Source: Magnolia sinica (taxonomy: Eukaryota; Streptophyta; Magnoliopsida; Magnoliales; Magnoliaceae). Taken from it: a stretch of 64,000 nucleotides of DNA. The stretch lies in assembly GCF_029962835.1 (NCBI RefSeq), contig NC_080587.1, positions 59,611,528-59,675,527 of the forward strand, given 5' to 3'. Positions 1-11,500 of this stretch are shown here, piece by piece. Made by a program: the position numbers and the translations under genes. How positions within the stretch are numbered: position 1 is the stretch's first letter; the number at the start of each line of letters is the position of its first letter. The notes under the pieces were generated by a model. The model saw nothing but the letters and a program-made list of their open reading frames with translations. It had not been told where the DNA came from and did not search any database.

Positions 1-283
1 GTTTTGGGCTGAAAATCAGGTCGTTTCAAGTCAGACGGGGTACGTAATATTATAAATTAAATGGAATGTTCGGGTCTTGTACACGTGTTCCGCATGTGTG
101 GTTGCATGCGGATGTGTGGGGCTCCTCGCGCGTGTGCTTATCAGTTACAACCGCTTCGCTGATATTTCTATTTGGAGGTTTTCGTGGTATGCGGTCTACC
201 TGTCATGGTGACATCATGCTAGATTTGGCAGAATCAGTAGGGAAGGGAATCCGCCCACAACAGGAAGTTCCTATAGTCGGAAG

Positions 284-690
284 CTCTGTGGACCCCACTC
301 CTGAGAAATCGACTATGTCCATCTGCTCCAAATCGCGGTTGGGACATGCACTTAAAAATTAGGGAGATCTAAAATTCAAGTGGGCCACACGATACATAAG
401 GGAGGGAAATGCCCACCGTTAAAACCTTCCCACGGCTCACCATGATGCTTATATACCTTCAAAACCGTCCAGAACGTTACTATCACTGGGATGAACCGCA
501 AAAAAGAAATTTTAGTCTTATCCAAAACTTCTTTGACCCCCACGAACTTTTCAACGGTGAGTCTTCAATCCCCACTGTTTCCCGTGGTACGCCTTTGTAG
601 AGTTTTGGATCTGTTTCATTCTTAGGTCCTGATGGACGGTGTGGATTTCTTACCGACGTGTTGATGAGCCCCCAACGAGCTTCGGACAAC
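284..690. mobile_element. degenerate foldback MITE
   Basis: The segment opens with a 'gtggaccccac' end, has the family's central motifs (a 'caagtgggccacac' block, a 'cccaccgttaaaacctt' block and a 'cccactgtttcccgtgg' block) and closes with 'gatggacggtgtggat'. The same order of blocks recurs in better preserved copies at 914-1398 and 6662-7201. Ends and target-site duplication could not be fixed, so it is probably an old copy. Confidence 0.5.
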
Positions 691-913
691 CGGAAGTTCT
701 TGTAGGCTCGGGGCACAGGCAATTCTCCCAGCAATGTGGGTGAGACCCTGACCGTAGGGCCCACCTCAATGTATTCACTGTGGTTGACTCTGCCAGATGT
801 GTTGATCCTAGCCCTTTGATTGGTGGCCTGCAAATAGACGGTTGAAGGGAAGAATTTGCAGCAAAGGTCTACTTCCTGAGGACTCCCTGGCACAATGCTC
901 CACTGTCCGGAAC
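691..913. other. MITE-like fragment, no gene
   Basis: Holds a 'gtagggcccacctcaatgtatt' end-like block of the same repeat superfamily but no partner end. No coding signal seen. Confidence 0.3.
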
Positions 914-1398
914 GGAAGCGGATTGCCTACTGAGTAAACTCTGTGGGGTCCACCATGATTTATGTATTTTATCCACCCCGTCCATCCATTTTAACGAATA
1001 ATTTTAGGTCCTAATCTTAAAAATGAAGTCTATCCAAAGCTCAAGTGCACCACACAACAGTAAACAGTCCGAATTGAACGCTTACAGTTGAAAATTTCTA
1101 GGGTGCTACGGAAGTTTTGGATCAAGCTTGTATTTGTTTTTTCCCTTCATCCATGTCTGCGTGATCTTATGAACGGGTTTGATGAGAAATAAACATCAAC
1201 GTGGGCTCTAGAAAGGTTTCAACGGTGGAAATCATTATGCCTACTGTTTCCTATGTTATAGTCCACTTGATCTTTGGGTATGCTTGAATCTTGGGCTCAA
1301 CCCCTAAAATGAGCTGGAAAAGCGGATGGACGGCGTGGATAAACCCCGTACATTCACAGAAAAGCCTACCGAGTAACTCATTAGGCAATCCGATTTCG
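914..1398. mobile_element. foldback MITE, hAT-like, with near-exact 8-bp TSD
   Basis: About 485 bp with long imperfect terminal inverted repeats. The left end reads 'gaagcggattgcctactgag' and the right end is its near reverse complement (ctcattaggcaatccgattt). It is flanked by tccggaac (906-913) and tccagaac (1399-1406), an 8-bp duplication with one mismatch, which fits hAT-type insertion. The inside carries the shared 'ggatcaagcttgtatttg' and 'caacggtggaaatcattatg' blocks. It codes for nothing and would depend on a transposase elsewhere. Confidence 0.75.
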
Positions 1399-2130
1399 TC
1401 CAGAACGCCCCCATTAAGATCTCAACATCAGGTGATCTTGACCATCTAACCGGTTACCTACATTATGAAGCTTTCTTGACCGTCTGATAGGTGATTACGA
1501 AGATCATGAAAAGGAGGTAGCCCATCTCAACCGAATCTCTGCCGTGCACTTTTATCAATGGTGGATGATTGGAAATTTGATACGGTTCAACCGGTGGGTT
1601 CTGTCATGAATGGGCCATCTAGTAGAAATTATGCGATTAGGAATATTCTAGCTGTCCATTTGTGGGCCTTCCTGGATAAAATGGTCATTATCTTCTTACG
1701 AAGAAAAGTGAGCTCAATGACATACCTAAAAATGGATATGGACAACGCCCGCCATCCAATGCATGGCCCACCCTTTTGGATGCCATTTGGATGGTGGGGT
1801 CTATTGCTGACATCACACTAGATATTATTGACAACGGAAATAGTGCTACTTTGTCGTAAGCTCCCAAAAGTTTGGGCATGTGGTGCATTGCTTTCGTAAT
1901 TTTTGTCCACTCATCTTGTGGGCCCGTGGTAGATAGACGGTGGTTGTAAAAATAACATACTAGCAGGATGATATGGACACGGGTTATTGTCACCCGGTGA
2001 ACCAATGCGGCGGGATTTGATTGAGTCACGCCGCTGCTGTCAGATATAGGCCCACACCAAACATATTAAAAAAAGACTCGATTGCATCCCGTCAGATATG
2101 GGCCCACACAAAAAATGTTAGAAAAGACTC
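1399..2130. other. no gene recognised
   Basis: Mixed-composition DNA with short open frames on both strands that do not resemble known proteins. A short direct repeat, 'cagatatgggcccacac', occurs twice (about 2041 and 2094). Nothing else supportable. Confidence 0.5.
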
Positions 2131-3380
2131 GATTGGATCCCGTAGCTCAAAGCAGTGTTGTCGTGTCCACTATGATGTTTATTTGAGATCCAACGTGCTC
2201 ATAAGTTAAGACAGACATGAAAGAAGGGAAAACACAAATTTCAGCTTGATCGGAAACTTTTGTGGCCCTTCAAAATTTTTAATGGTGGGCGTCACTCTCT
2301 CCGCTTTTTTCCTGTGGTGGGGTCCATTCAAGCTGTGGATGTGACTCATTCTATAAATTGATATCTCAAATTGATAGACAGTGTGCATACAACACGTACA
2401 TCTTGGTGGGTCCCACAGAACTTGGTGACGTCATTTCAATAGGCTACTCAACCTGTCAGTAGCTAATCCGCGTCCATCGTGGGAAACGAGCGCAGACGCT
2501 CCTCTGGGTCCGAGTTGTACCAACAGTTCAAAGGAGATTAAAGTTGCATGGGCCCCAAAATGATGTAATTATTATATCCACACTGTTCATCCAGTTTTCG
2601 AGATCATTTTAGTGCATGAGCCAACAAAATGAATCATATCCAAAGGTTAACTTTATCACACTACAAATAGCAGCAGGGATAATGGTTTTCACCGTTAAAA
2701 CATTTATAGAGCCTACCATAATGATTATTTCCGTCAAATCTGTTCATAAGGTTACAAAGACCTGGATAAAGAGGGAAAAAAAATATCATATTAATCCAAA
2801 ACTGATGCAACCCCCAAAAATAGTTTCAATGGTAGACATTCAATCCTCTGCTGCTTTTTGCAGTGTGGTCTAATTGATCTTTAGATCTGTCTTGTTTTTT
2901 TGTCTCAGCCTTACGTTGAGCTCGTCAAATGGATGGGCAGTTTGGATATAACACATACCATGGGAAACACAGAACTTACTGGCGTCAATACACCTATAGG
3001 CTAGTGTGTGATACACCAACTAATCCGCTTCCTCCATGATGCCTGTGTTTTATCTATTCAGTCCATGTATTTTGCCGGCTCATTTTAGGCCATGATTCAA
3101 AAGTGAGACAGATCTAAATCTCAGGTGGACCACACTATACGAAACTAAGGTGGTTGAACTCCCACTGGTAAAGATTTACTGGGTGCTATAGAAGTATTAG
3201 ATCAAGCTGGTATTTGTGTTTTCCCATCATTCAGATATGTGTAACCATATAAACAGGCTGGAGGCTGGGATGCCTAGGGCCGTAGGAAGTTTTTAATGGT
3301 GGGCGTTTAATCACCACAAATTCCTGTGGTGTGGTCCACCTGAGATTTGGAGCTGTTTCATTTTTTATTTTTATTTTTCT
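2131..3380. mobile_element. cluster of three degenerate foldback MITEs
   Basis: Three incomplete copies of the GTGGGNCCCAC/'gatgtatgt' MITE superfamily follow one another (roughly 2131-2474, 2480-3030 and 3031-3380). Right-hand ends 'agctaatccgcgtcc' and 'aactaatccgcttcc' match the family's end sequence. Each carries the block 'tttaatggtgggcg' or 'tttcaatggtagacattcaa'. TSDs are not recognisable, so individual borders are approximate. Confidence 0.5.
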
Positions 3381-4094
3381 GACTTGTCATGACCGAAATT
3401 GTGTTATTCCGACCTAACCATATTTGTTCCTGCGTGTGCTTACGCTTTTAAAAAGTAATTATAAAACAAAATAAAAAAAGTCATCAACCAGATGGCAATC
3501 ATCATCTAATCCACATAAGCTTCTGGTCTACAATCCATAGTACATTCACTAATGGCCTACTAGATGAATGATCTGATCGTACACACGTCCAATTCTGGTA
3601 GTGCGTGATCCACTGGAATAGGTAAAAGTCGTTACTGATGCTTATTTAGTTATCCAGTCCAATCAATTGATCTGAGCTGTCCATTAAGTATATAACATGT
3701 TTCTCACGCTACCTTGCAAAAGTGGACCCATTTGTATGTAAATGATCTCAGCCGTCTATATTGAAGACCACTGATTGAATGGTTCATGTTTTAAGATTGA
3801 TGTGCTGCTTGCATGGTTTCCTAAGAAATGTGCGTGGGACCATATGAACAATTTAGATCAATGGATTGAGCAGTCCAAGTGCCTCATTGCAACTAACTGC
3901 AACCAGGAGTACCATCAGTCGCGAGGGCGTTTCTCTATACTCTTTTTTAAGTAACAAAGATCTTTCTCTTTGCAACCCGGCAAGAGAATGTCTGGAGTGA
4001 AAGTCAAGAATCTTCAACAAAAAAAAAAAGTTAAAATAAAAATAAAAATAAAAAAGCAATTGGAGTAAATTGCACTTAGAAATCGCCGGCCACA
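3381..4094. other. AT-rich intergenic stretch
   Basis: No gene and no clear transposon end. Contains an A/T-rich run near 4018-4058 made of repeated 'aaaat', which could be an old retroposon tail, but no box A/B is visible upstream. Confidence 0.4.
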
Positions 4095-4555
4095 GCTTCG
4101 GTGGATCCCTGACTGTGTGGCCCACCCTGATGTATGTGCCTTACATCCACACGCTGTCCATCCGTTTTAAAAACTCATTTTAAGGCATAATTCCAAAATG
4201 AAGCAGATCGAAATCTCAGCTGGACCACACCACAGGGAATAGTGGTGATTGACTATTAAAAAATTCTTGTTGACCACAAAAATTTTGGATTAAGATAATA
4301 TTTGTGTGGTCCCTTCATCTAGGTCTTTGCGACCTTATCAACAGGTTGGATGGAAAATCCCCAAGAAGTTTTTAATGGTGGGTACTCAATCAACACTGTT
4401 TCCTGTGGTGTGGTCCACAGAAGATTTTGGTTGGGATCATTTTTGGGATCATGCCCTAAAATGAACCATCAATGTAGATGGACGGCGTGGATGTGAAGAA
4501 AATACATCATGGTTGGCCCCACAGTCAGGGATCCACCCACCTCGGTGGATCCCGC
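4095..4555. mobile_element. foldback MITE with 'ggatccctgactgtg' ends
   Basis: Inverted ends 'cggtggatccctgactgtg' at the left and 'cacagtcagggatccaccc' at the right border a 460-bp copy with the usual interior. The outer TIR is damaged and no TSD could be assigned. Confidence 0.6.
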
Positions 4556-4687
4556 GCCTGAAATGGTGGTCCCTCGTGCCCCTGGCCCACTCTTCATATG
4601 CTGCCTTAGAGAAATTATACTGATTGGATGATCCAAACTATCAGTGGCCGGAAAAAATGGATGGGTAAGATCATTCGGAGAAGATAA

Positions 4688-4761
4688 TTTCGGCCTAAGA
4701 TATTGAGGTCCATCCAAAGCTGAATTTCGGCCTCAGATGTTGAGGTCCATCCAAAGCTGCA
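4688..4761. repeat. 37-bp tandem duplication
   Basis: Two adjacent 37-bp units beginning 'tttcggcct' differ at only a few positions. A local slippage duplication. Confidence 0.8.
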
Positions 4762-4868
4762 TTTTTTGCACTGTAGCAGAAGAGTGGACTGAAACTAGTA
4801 GACGGTCCAGATAGGTGATGCGGATGCCAACCTGCTCAAATGCAACTAGGTGCATGGGAAGCTTTCCG

Positions 4869-4932
4869 TGCACCCTGCTAGATGGCTTCTCGATTGCTCC
4901 CATGCACCCTGCTAGATGGTTTCTCATTTGCA
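4869..4932. repeat. 34-bp tandem duplication
   Basis: The block 'tgcaccctgctagatgg' occurs at 4869 and again at 4903, followed each time by a 'ttctc' block. A second local duplication about 100 bp from the 37-bp one. Confidence 0.75.
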
Positions 4933-4940
4933 ATTATCAT

Positions 4941-5569
4941 TAGGTCTGAAAGTCGGTTGGGTTGGTGCTCAACCCTATCCTAACGCAAGGTTCCTATACC
5001 TCAACCTTAACCCAACCCAACCTCGGGTTGGGAATTCTCAACCCAAGCCCAACCCAAGCGGTCTTGGTTGGGTTGGTCAGGCGGATACTTGCTAATATTT
5101 TCGCTATTACATTACCTATTATATTTCTATACACGTATTATTTTTTGTACCTTTGATTTTATTAATTATATATGTAATTATTTATCATAAAGAACTTCAT
5201 TTTTTTTTAAAAATAAATAAATAAACAAGCTAAGATATAGGACAACAACTCATTTCAAAGTTGTGTTTTGTAGCGCGCAATCTATTTGGGAGAGAGAAAT
5301 TTGGCGTATCTTATTAGCTTGGGTCATCAGAAATAATGTGGACTAATAAGACCCGATGGTACTGGAATTTCCTGTTCCTTCGACACAGACGATCCACACT
5401 CAATTATATATCGATCGGACCCAACCTGCGACCTCAACCCAAGCCCAACCTAAGTTTTATCGGATTCGTGTTTGTATAACCCAGGCCTGAGACCAAACCC
5501 AATACATCTTGCCTGAGCCCAACCCTATGTCAGATCGGTCGAGTTGAACTCGCCCGACTTTCAGCCCTA
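4941..5569. mobile_element. non-autonomous hAT transposon with exact 8-bp TSD
   Basis: The element begins 'taggtctgaaagtcgg' and ends 'ccgactttcagccccta'-type (observed end ctttcagcccta), giving an imperfect TIR of the TAGGG-TGAAA kind typical of the hAT superfamily. The octamer attatcat is repeated exactly at 4933-4940 and 5570-5577. At 629 bp it has no transposase frame. Its ends are packed with AACCC/GGGTT motifs in both orientations, which look like subterminal transposase-binding repeats. Confidence 0.85.
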
Positions 5570-5577
5570 ATTATCAT

Positions 5578-6225
5578 GTCATTAGATATGCCCACTGTAA
5601 TGCATTGTTTGTTTTTCCAACTCATTTTAGGGCATGAGCGTTATATGTGGTGGTAGACTCTTAGGAGTTTCAACACCTGGTCAAGGGTTCGAGTATCCAT
5701 ATGTGGTGAAATCCCACTACAGCGTGAGTATGTGGTGGTGGGGTGTGTGTGTGTGTGTTAAAAGAAAAAGTATAAAATAACATAAAAATAAAAATAAAAA
5801 GAGCATGAGCCTAAAATTGAAGAATATCCAAAGCTCAAGTGGACCATACTACGGGAAACAATGGGAATAATAGAACACCTACTATTGAAAATTTCTCGGG
5901 GGTCACGGAAGTTTTAGATCAAGCTGATATTTGTGTTTTCCATTCATCCATGTGTATTAACTTATCAATAGGTTGGATGACAAACAAATATCACTGTAGG
6001 CCTTAGGAAGGGTTCAACGGTGGATGTCATTTTCCCTATTGTTTCCCAAGGTGGGGGTCCACTTTGAACTTTGGATATGCTTAATTTTGATTTCATGCCC
6101 TAAATTTAGCTGGTAAAATAGATGGATGGCATGGAGAAGACACATAAATCATGGTGGGCCCCACATAGTTTACTCAGTGTGCTATAGGGTACCCAGTTAC
6201 TTAGTATGCAATCCACGTCCCCCGT
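5578..6225. mobile_element. foldback MITE remnant interrupted by a SINE
   Basis: The right end 'gtttactcagtgtgctat...' with 'gcaatccacgtcccc' and the interior (gatcaagctgatatttgtg) match the 914-1398 family. The left part is cut by the SINE at 5640-5803; the flanking copies of 'gcatgagc' join to an uninterrupted MITE sequence. Confidence 0.55.
5640..5803 (+). mobile_element. tRNA-derived SINE (Au-like)
   Basis: A pol III box B 'ggttcgagtatcc' lies at 5686-5698, downstream of a 'ggtggtagactc' box-A-like block. A GT-rich 3' part follows, then an A-rich tail ending at 5803. The octamer gcatgagc flanks it at 5632-5639 and 5804-5811. The sequence around box B resembles the widespread plant Au SINE family. 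It sits inside a MITE and is therefore younger than that MITE. Confidence 0.75.
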
Positions 6226-6653
6226 TTGACTATTTGTATGCACTCGAAACCAATTTGAGCACGACTCCATTTTGACTTGTGTTGTGTTTGGATGCATTTC
6301 TACAAACCTCATATAATTCACATTCACATTCACGCTGGATGAAGTGAAGTAGGTGCTAAAAAGGACTCACTCATTAGAATTTTTGTTGAGTAAACAAAAA
6401 TGTTTACCCAGTCTGGTATCAGTGAACAACCAACGGTCTCACTTAACTTACAAGTGTGGCCCACCTATCGAGCATTTCAACTTGATTTTTGAGAAAAGTG
6501 ATCTGTCTGGCCACGTGAAGTGTTGGAGAGAAAAATTGTACGTAGGGTTGTATGCGATCGCTTATTTACTAGTACTGTAGTGAGACAAGTGTCAGTGACA
6601 AGATGGTGCGTGCAGATGTTTGCGTCATGTGCGCTGTGAGTCAGTGTATACCT
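6226..6653. other. no gene recognised
   Basis: Unique-looking DNA between two MITEs; no coding similarity noticed. Confidence 0.4.
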
Positions 6654-6661
6654 ATTTCTGG

Positions 6662-7201
6662 GGAAACGGATTGGCTACTCCCCCTGCCACCAGCCAATGG
6701 CTGGTGATCGGTGCTCTGTGGGCCCCACTATGATGTATGTGTTTCATCAATGTTGTCCATCTATTTTTATAGATCATTTTTTGTTATTAAAAAAAAAAAT
6801 GAGGTATTTCCCAATATCAAATGTACCACATTATAGGAAACAGTGTTGAATGAACGTCAACCATTAAAGACTTTTTGGAGCCCATAAAAGTATTGGATCA
6901 AGCTGATCTTTGTTTTTTCCCTTCATCTGGGTCTTTATGACCTAATCAACAGATTGGATGTCAAATAAACAGTACAGTGGGCCTTAGTAGGATTTAAATG
7001 ATGGATATCCAATCACTATTGTTTTCCTGTGGTGTGGTCCACCTGAGATTTATAACCCTTTCATTTTTGGCATAGAGCCCTAAAATGATCATTAAAAATG
7101 GATGAACGGAATGGATGAAATACATACATCATGGTGGGGCCCACAGATCACCGACCACCAGCCACGGGGCTGGTGTCAGGGGGAGTAGCCAATCCATTCC
7201 C
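6662..7201. mobile_element. well-preserved foldback MITE, hAT-type, exact 8-bp TSD
   Basis: 540 bp. TIRs of about 120 bp start 'ggaaacggattggctactcc' at the left, with the matching reverse complement at the right, and include a palindromic 'ccagccaatggctgg' block and GTGGGCCCCAC / GTGGGGCCCAC motifs. TSD atttctgg is exact at 6654-6661 and 7202-7209. This is the best local reference for the superfamily. Confidence 0.85.
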
Positions 7202-7388
7202 ATTTCTGGCTCTTATTCAATAATGGAGGGTGGGAATCCTAACACATCACATCTCAAAATGGGTGGATGTTGGACTCATTTTCTATCTCATGTTCTATAT
7301 TATTATAGATGTCATTAGAGCATCTTATACAACAGTTTTGCCATAGAAACTGATTATGCAGCCCCACATTCCCTCTCTCTCTCTCTCA

Positions 7389-7882
7389 TGGGAGCTTCTC
7401 ATGAGCTTGAGCTTTGTGGGTACCAGTGTGATGTGTGTCAGACATCCACCCCGTGCATTTGGTGGCTTCCCTTAAGTTAAAGGATGTCTCCAAAATCAGC
7501 AGTATTTGGAACTCTGGTGGGCCACAATCTGAACCATGCGAAATCATGCCTAAAACACCAAAAAGCACCTGGTGGGGTCCACCTGAGTTTTGGAATGGCC
7601 TGAAATTTGGTTGACCCCTCATCTAAGTGCGGCAGACACAATGGATGGTTGGATGTCTGAATAACATCTCAGTAGGCCCTATAAACAATCAGTAAGGTTT
7701 CAATGTGCGGGCATCCACTCTCAAGTACTGTCTATGGTGTGCCCCACTTAGGTCATGGATTGGCCTGATTTTTAGGTTCATGGTTCATCATGGAATGTTG
7801 CATCTAATTGATGGTGTGGATGTTCGACATACATTAAAGTGGGGCCTATAGAGCTCAACCTCATGGGAATTTCTAATTAGGT
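7389..7882. mobile_element. foldback MITE with 'atgaggttgagct' ends
   Basis: The left end 'gggagcttctcatgagcttg' is matched in inverted orientation by 'gagctcaacctcatgggaat' at the right. The interior blocks 'aaatcatgcctaaaacacc' and 'gttttggaatggcctgaaat' define a family different from the 6662 copy. Confidence 0.65.
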
Positions 7883-7907
7883 CAACCTAAGAGAATTCCA
7901 TGAGGTC

Positions 7908-8232
7908 AACAATATGGGAACTTCCCATGAGGTCGAGTTTTGTGGGGCCCACCTTGATGTGTTGGACATCCACATTGTGCATTTGGTGAGTCCGCTCTAG
8001 CTGAAAACTTAAGTGGATCACACCGTCTAAAACCATGTAAAATCATGCCTAAAACATCTAAAAGCACTTGGTGGGGGGCCAACTAAGTTTTGGAATGGCC
8101 TAAAATTTGGTGTGACCCCTCATACAAGTGGGGCACACACAATGGATGGATTAGATGTCTAAACCACATGCGTGCATCCAATTGATGGTGTGGATGTCTG
8201 GCTCAACCTCTTGGGAAGCTCCCATGAGGTTG
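7908..8232. mobile_element. shorter copy of the 7389-7882 MITE
   Basis: Same ends ('gggaacttcccatgaggtcg' and its inverted partner) and the same interior blocks, but the right half of the interior is deleted. It lies about 25 bp from its relative, so the two form a direct pair. Confidence 0.6.
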
Positions 8233-8234
8233 AC

Positions 8235-8900
8235 TTTATTGAACACTCCCACTCTTGATTTTTACATGGCCCACCATGATGTGTACCTCAAATACACTTT
8301 GACCATCATATGTGTTATCACACCTAGAACCTTGGCCCAAAAATCAAGCTGGTTTGTGATTCAGGTGGGCCAAACTAAGGGAAACACTTGGGAGAGGGAT
8401 GCCTAGCCTTGAATTTTTTATGGGGTCCATCTTGATGTGTATGTGAAACCTACTTCGTTCATCAGTTTCTTCATCACACATTAAGCCCTAGGCCCAAAAA
8501 TCAGGCTGGTCTATAATTCAGGTGGGCCACACCAAGGGAAACAATTTGGAGGGTGCATGTCACCCTGTATACTGTTACCAATGGTGTGGCCCACCTGAAT
8601 CACAAGCTAACCTGATTTTTGGGCCTTGGGCTAGCATGGGTTTATGCAATAGATGTTCATAGCAGATTTCACATAAACATCAAGGCACCAAGGAAAACAA
8701 TTGGGAGAGGAGTGCCCACCCTTGATTTTTTACAAGTCCTGGCCCAAAAATTAGGCTAGTCGGTAATTCAAGTGGGCCACACTAAGGGAAACAATTTCAA
8801 TGGTGGGCATTCCTTGTACATTGTTTTCGATTGTGTGGTCCACTTGAATCGTGTACCAACCTGATTTTTGGGCCTTAGGTCTAACATAGAAGATAATAGT
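8235..8900. mobile_element. compound MITE array
   Basis: The block 'caaaaatcaggctggt...aattcaggtgggccac' occurs three times on the + strand (about 8336, 8497 and 8742) and twice inverted (about 8594 and 8833). This fits two or three nested or tandem foldback elements of a third family. Individual borders are not resolved. Confidence 0.5.
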
Positions 8901-9225
8901 TTGGTAAATAGCTTTACTTAACCCAAAATCATTGCTGTCCGGAAGAGTGAAAAGATTACCTTCCTGGAGTTTTCGCAAATGCACCCTTACAGTCTATACT
9001 TGGACTTGTTTGGATGGTGAAAAAAAATCAAAACAAAGAATGACTTCTTTTTATTTTATTTATTTATTTATTTTAATGAATGCACATTTCGTTTTGTTTC
9101 CATAGACCCAAAGCAATCATAACCTGAACACCACAATCAAATTCTCATGCACAAGTTAGTAGGCGACTGCTGTAAGAGCTCTGTGAAATTTTCACATGAT
9201 AATATTCAGTGGTCCTTTCATGCAG

Positions 9226-9320
9226 GGAAAATGGCCATCTCCCCTTTTCCCGATCTACGTGAAAAATATCAAGCTGGCCAAGCACGGGAGCGACTCTGGA
9301 GTCTACGATGCTGAAGGAAG
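9226..9320 (+). CDS. caleosin exon (haem-ligand region)
   Basis: Acceptor 'ctttcatgcag' precedes GGA. The exon encodes [14 protein letters not shown], then the [16 protein letters not shown] block, and ends in the split codon AG|G before donor 'gtaaaagc'. The exon border at the glycine of the proline-knot tail is where I recall caleosin genes commonly having one. Confidence 0.85.
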
Positions 9321-10866
9321 GTAAAAGCATATATGACTTTAAACATCTTCTCTTTTGACAATATTAGTTAAAAGCAAGGTCTTATATTACTTCAAATCAC
9401 TATTTTGACAAACACAAAAATTCGAAGCCTTTAAGACAAGGTAAAACATGTGCAAGATCTGAACTGTTCCTTTTGTGGCTCCCGTGGGCCATCGATCGGT
9501 CATGGCCTAAAAATTGCAATGATTAAATGATCCTTAGGATTGCTTGCAGGATGTTGAACTTGAAAGCTTGAATTTCGAATGTGGTTCATTTTATGATTTG
9601 ATGATCTGTTCATAGATCTGAAACACAAAAACCTGACTTCATGTCCAACTGGGTTTGGTTGACTTGAGTGATTGAGTATGCGTAACAGGTGGGATGAGGA
9701 GGCCCACCATTAAAAACCTTCAAGCATGTGTGGTTTGACCAATTCATTCAGAAGATGCGCCCACTGAGATTGATGGACACCCCAAAAGTCAGGCCATTCG
9801 AAAACTCTGGTCGACCACACCATATGAATTTAGATGTTTTAGGCATGATTTTTACAGTGTTGCCCAACTGAGTTTTGGTTTGGCCTGCCAGTGGCTGCTA
9901 AGTAAAACATGAATGGCCACACATGATGGATTGATTGGATGTCAGAAAAGCATTATGGTGGGCCTCAATGCATTCAGAAGATATACCCCTACAGGATTAA
10001 TGGACACCACAACAGTAGTCCATTCCAAAACTTAGGTGGGCCATGCCATGCTGATATGACCCAACTGAGTCTTGGATGGGGCCTGGTTTTTGGCTGCAAA
10101 GTAAAACATTGGGCGCACATGATGGATGGATCAGATGTCAGAAAAACATCAAAGTGTGCCCCACACTAGCTTAAGCTTAACTGACAGAGTTTTAGTGGAC
10201 CCAGCCTCTTAATAATTAAATAGTTATGACTAGTCAAATATATTGCTAAGGTTGAACCATCCAAATCATGAACCCATTATAGATAGGTCATAAACCTAAG
10301 ATCATACTTATTGGATAATTGTAACCTCTGATCTATGGAAATCCATATGCTGAGTTTGAACTGCTGATGATTTTTTTTTTTTTTTTTTGACCCTTCATTG
10401 GATATCCAGTAATTGAATCGTCATTTGGGTCTAGTTCCATGGCTCAGTGGTAGACAGATTCTGTTTCAAAACTTAGACTAGGGATCGAGTGCCCATGTGG
10501 TGTGGGTGGGTGTGTGAAAAAAAAATCAACTCATCATTTCGGTGTAATTTATGTTTTATGAACAATCTGTAGTGGGTCCATTATCTGGATTATTTAATTA
10601 CGGTTAGAAATATATACTCAGTTTACTATTTTTGAGTGCTACTGATCATCCACCACAAGAGTATCAAAGTCGTTCTTTAATTCTTATAAAAAAAAGCCTG
10701 AGCTTGTGACTCAGTTCAAGTCCTTGTGAGGTGCATCCAGTCGACTTGATGTGCCAAGTTTCCAAAACTATGGTTCCATTTGCAAGCCACTCATTAGATG
10801 GCTGCTCCAACTATCAATACAATGTTTAGATCTCTGTTTATCACTGAAATCTGTCAAGTTTTTATT

Positions 10867-10905
<39 letters not shown>

Positions 10906-11469
10906 TTTAAACTATCAGTGCAATGTTTCGAAAATTGTCCATCCACGGTGGGGCCCACCAAATTGAATGTATGTATTGCACACGTTTTAGACTGGAGAAC
11001 TGATAATCACCTATGTGCAACATTGCCACAACATGTGGTGACATACCATCTTTCCCACCAACATGCCATTTGTTTAGGAAATCATTACTGTGTAACTCTG
11101 CATCTACTATATCCTTCTAGTAGAAGACTTGATCTTCCATACACCAGATCAAGATCCACATGCGATAGTCTCATTCTTCAAAATCAGGCTGATCCACTCA
11201 CTAGGTTGGTAAAACCTGTATGTCGAGTGAGACTGTAAGTTGCCCGTATGTTCCATTGGTGTGGCCCACCTGATTAGCAGAGCAGCATGATTTTGTCCTA
11301 GGTGATCTTCATGGTGGGGCCCACCTTTTGCATGGACAAGTCGCATGTATGGTGCCACAAGTAGTGTTATGTCACCTATTGTCTATACTGAGGTGATGAT
11401 TTTTGGTGACTCCCTCTAAATACACTAAATGTGTGAAACAGCTACAGTGAAACATTTCTATGGTTGACT

Positions 11470-11500
<31 letters not shown>

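Noticed and set aside
5686..5698. tRNA gene (box B match), also at 10440-10493 and 18231-18243
   Set aside because: No cloverleaf or acceptor stem can be drawn; the boxes belong to SINEs with A tails and target duplications.
1..9225. Upstream caleosin exons (EF-hand, H-x-x-F-F, Y-P-W-E-T)
   Set aside because: Searched by eye on the + strand for these motifs and for a donor-ended exon; none could be supported.
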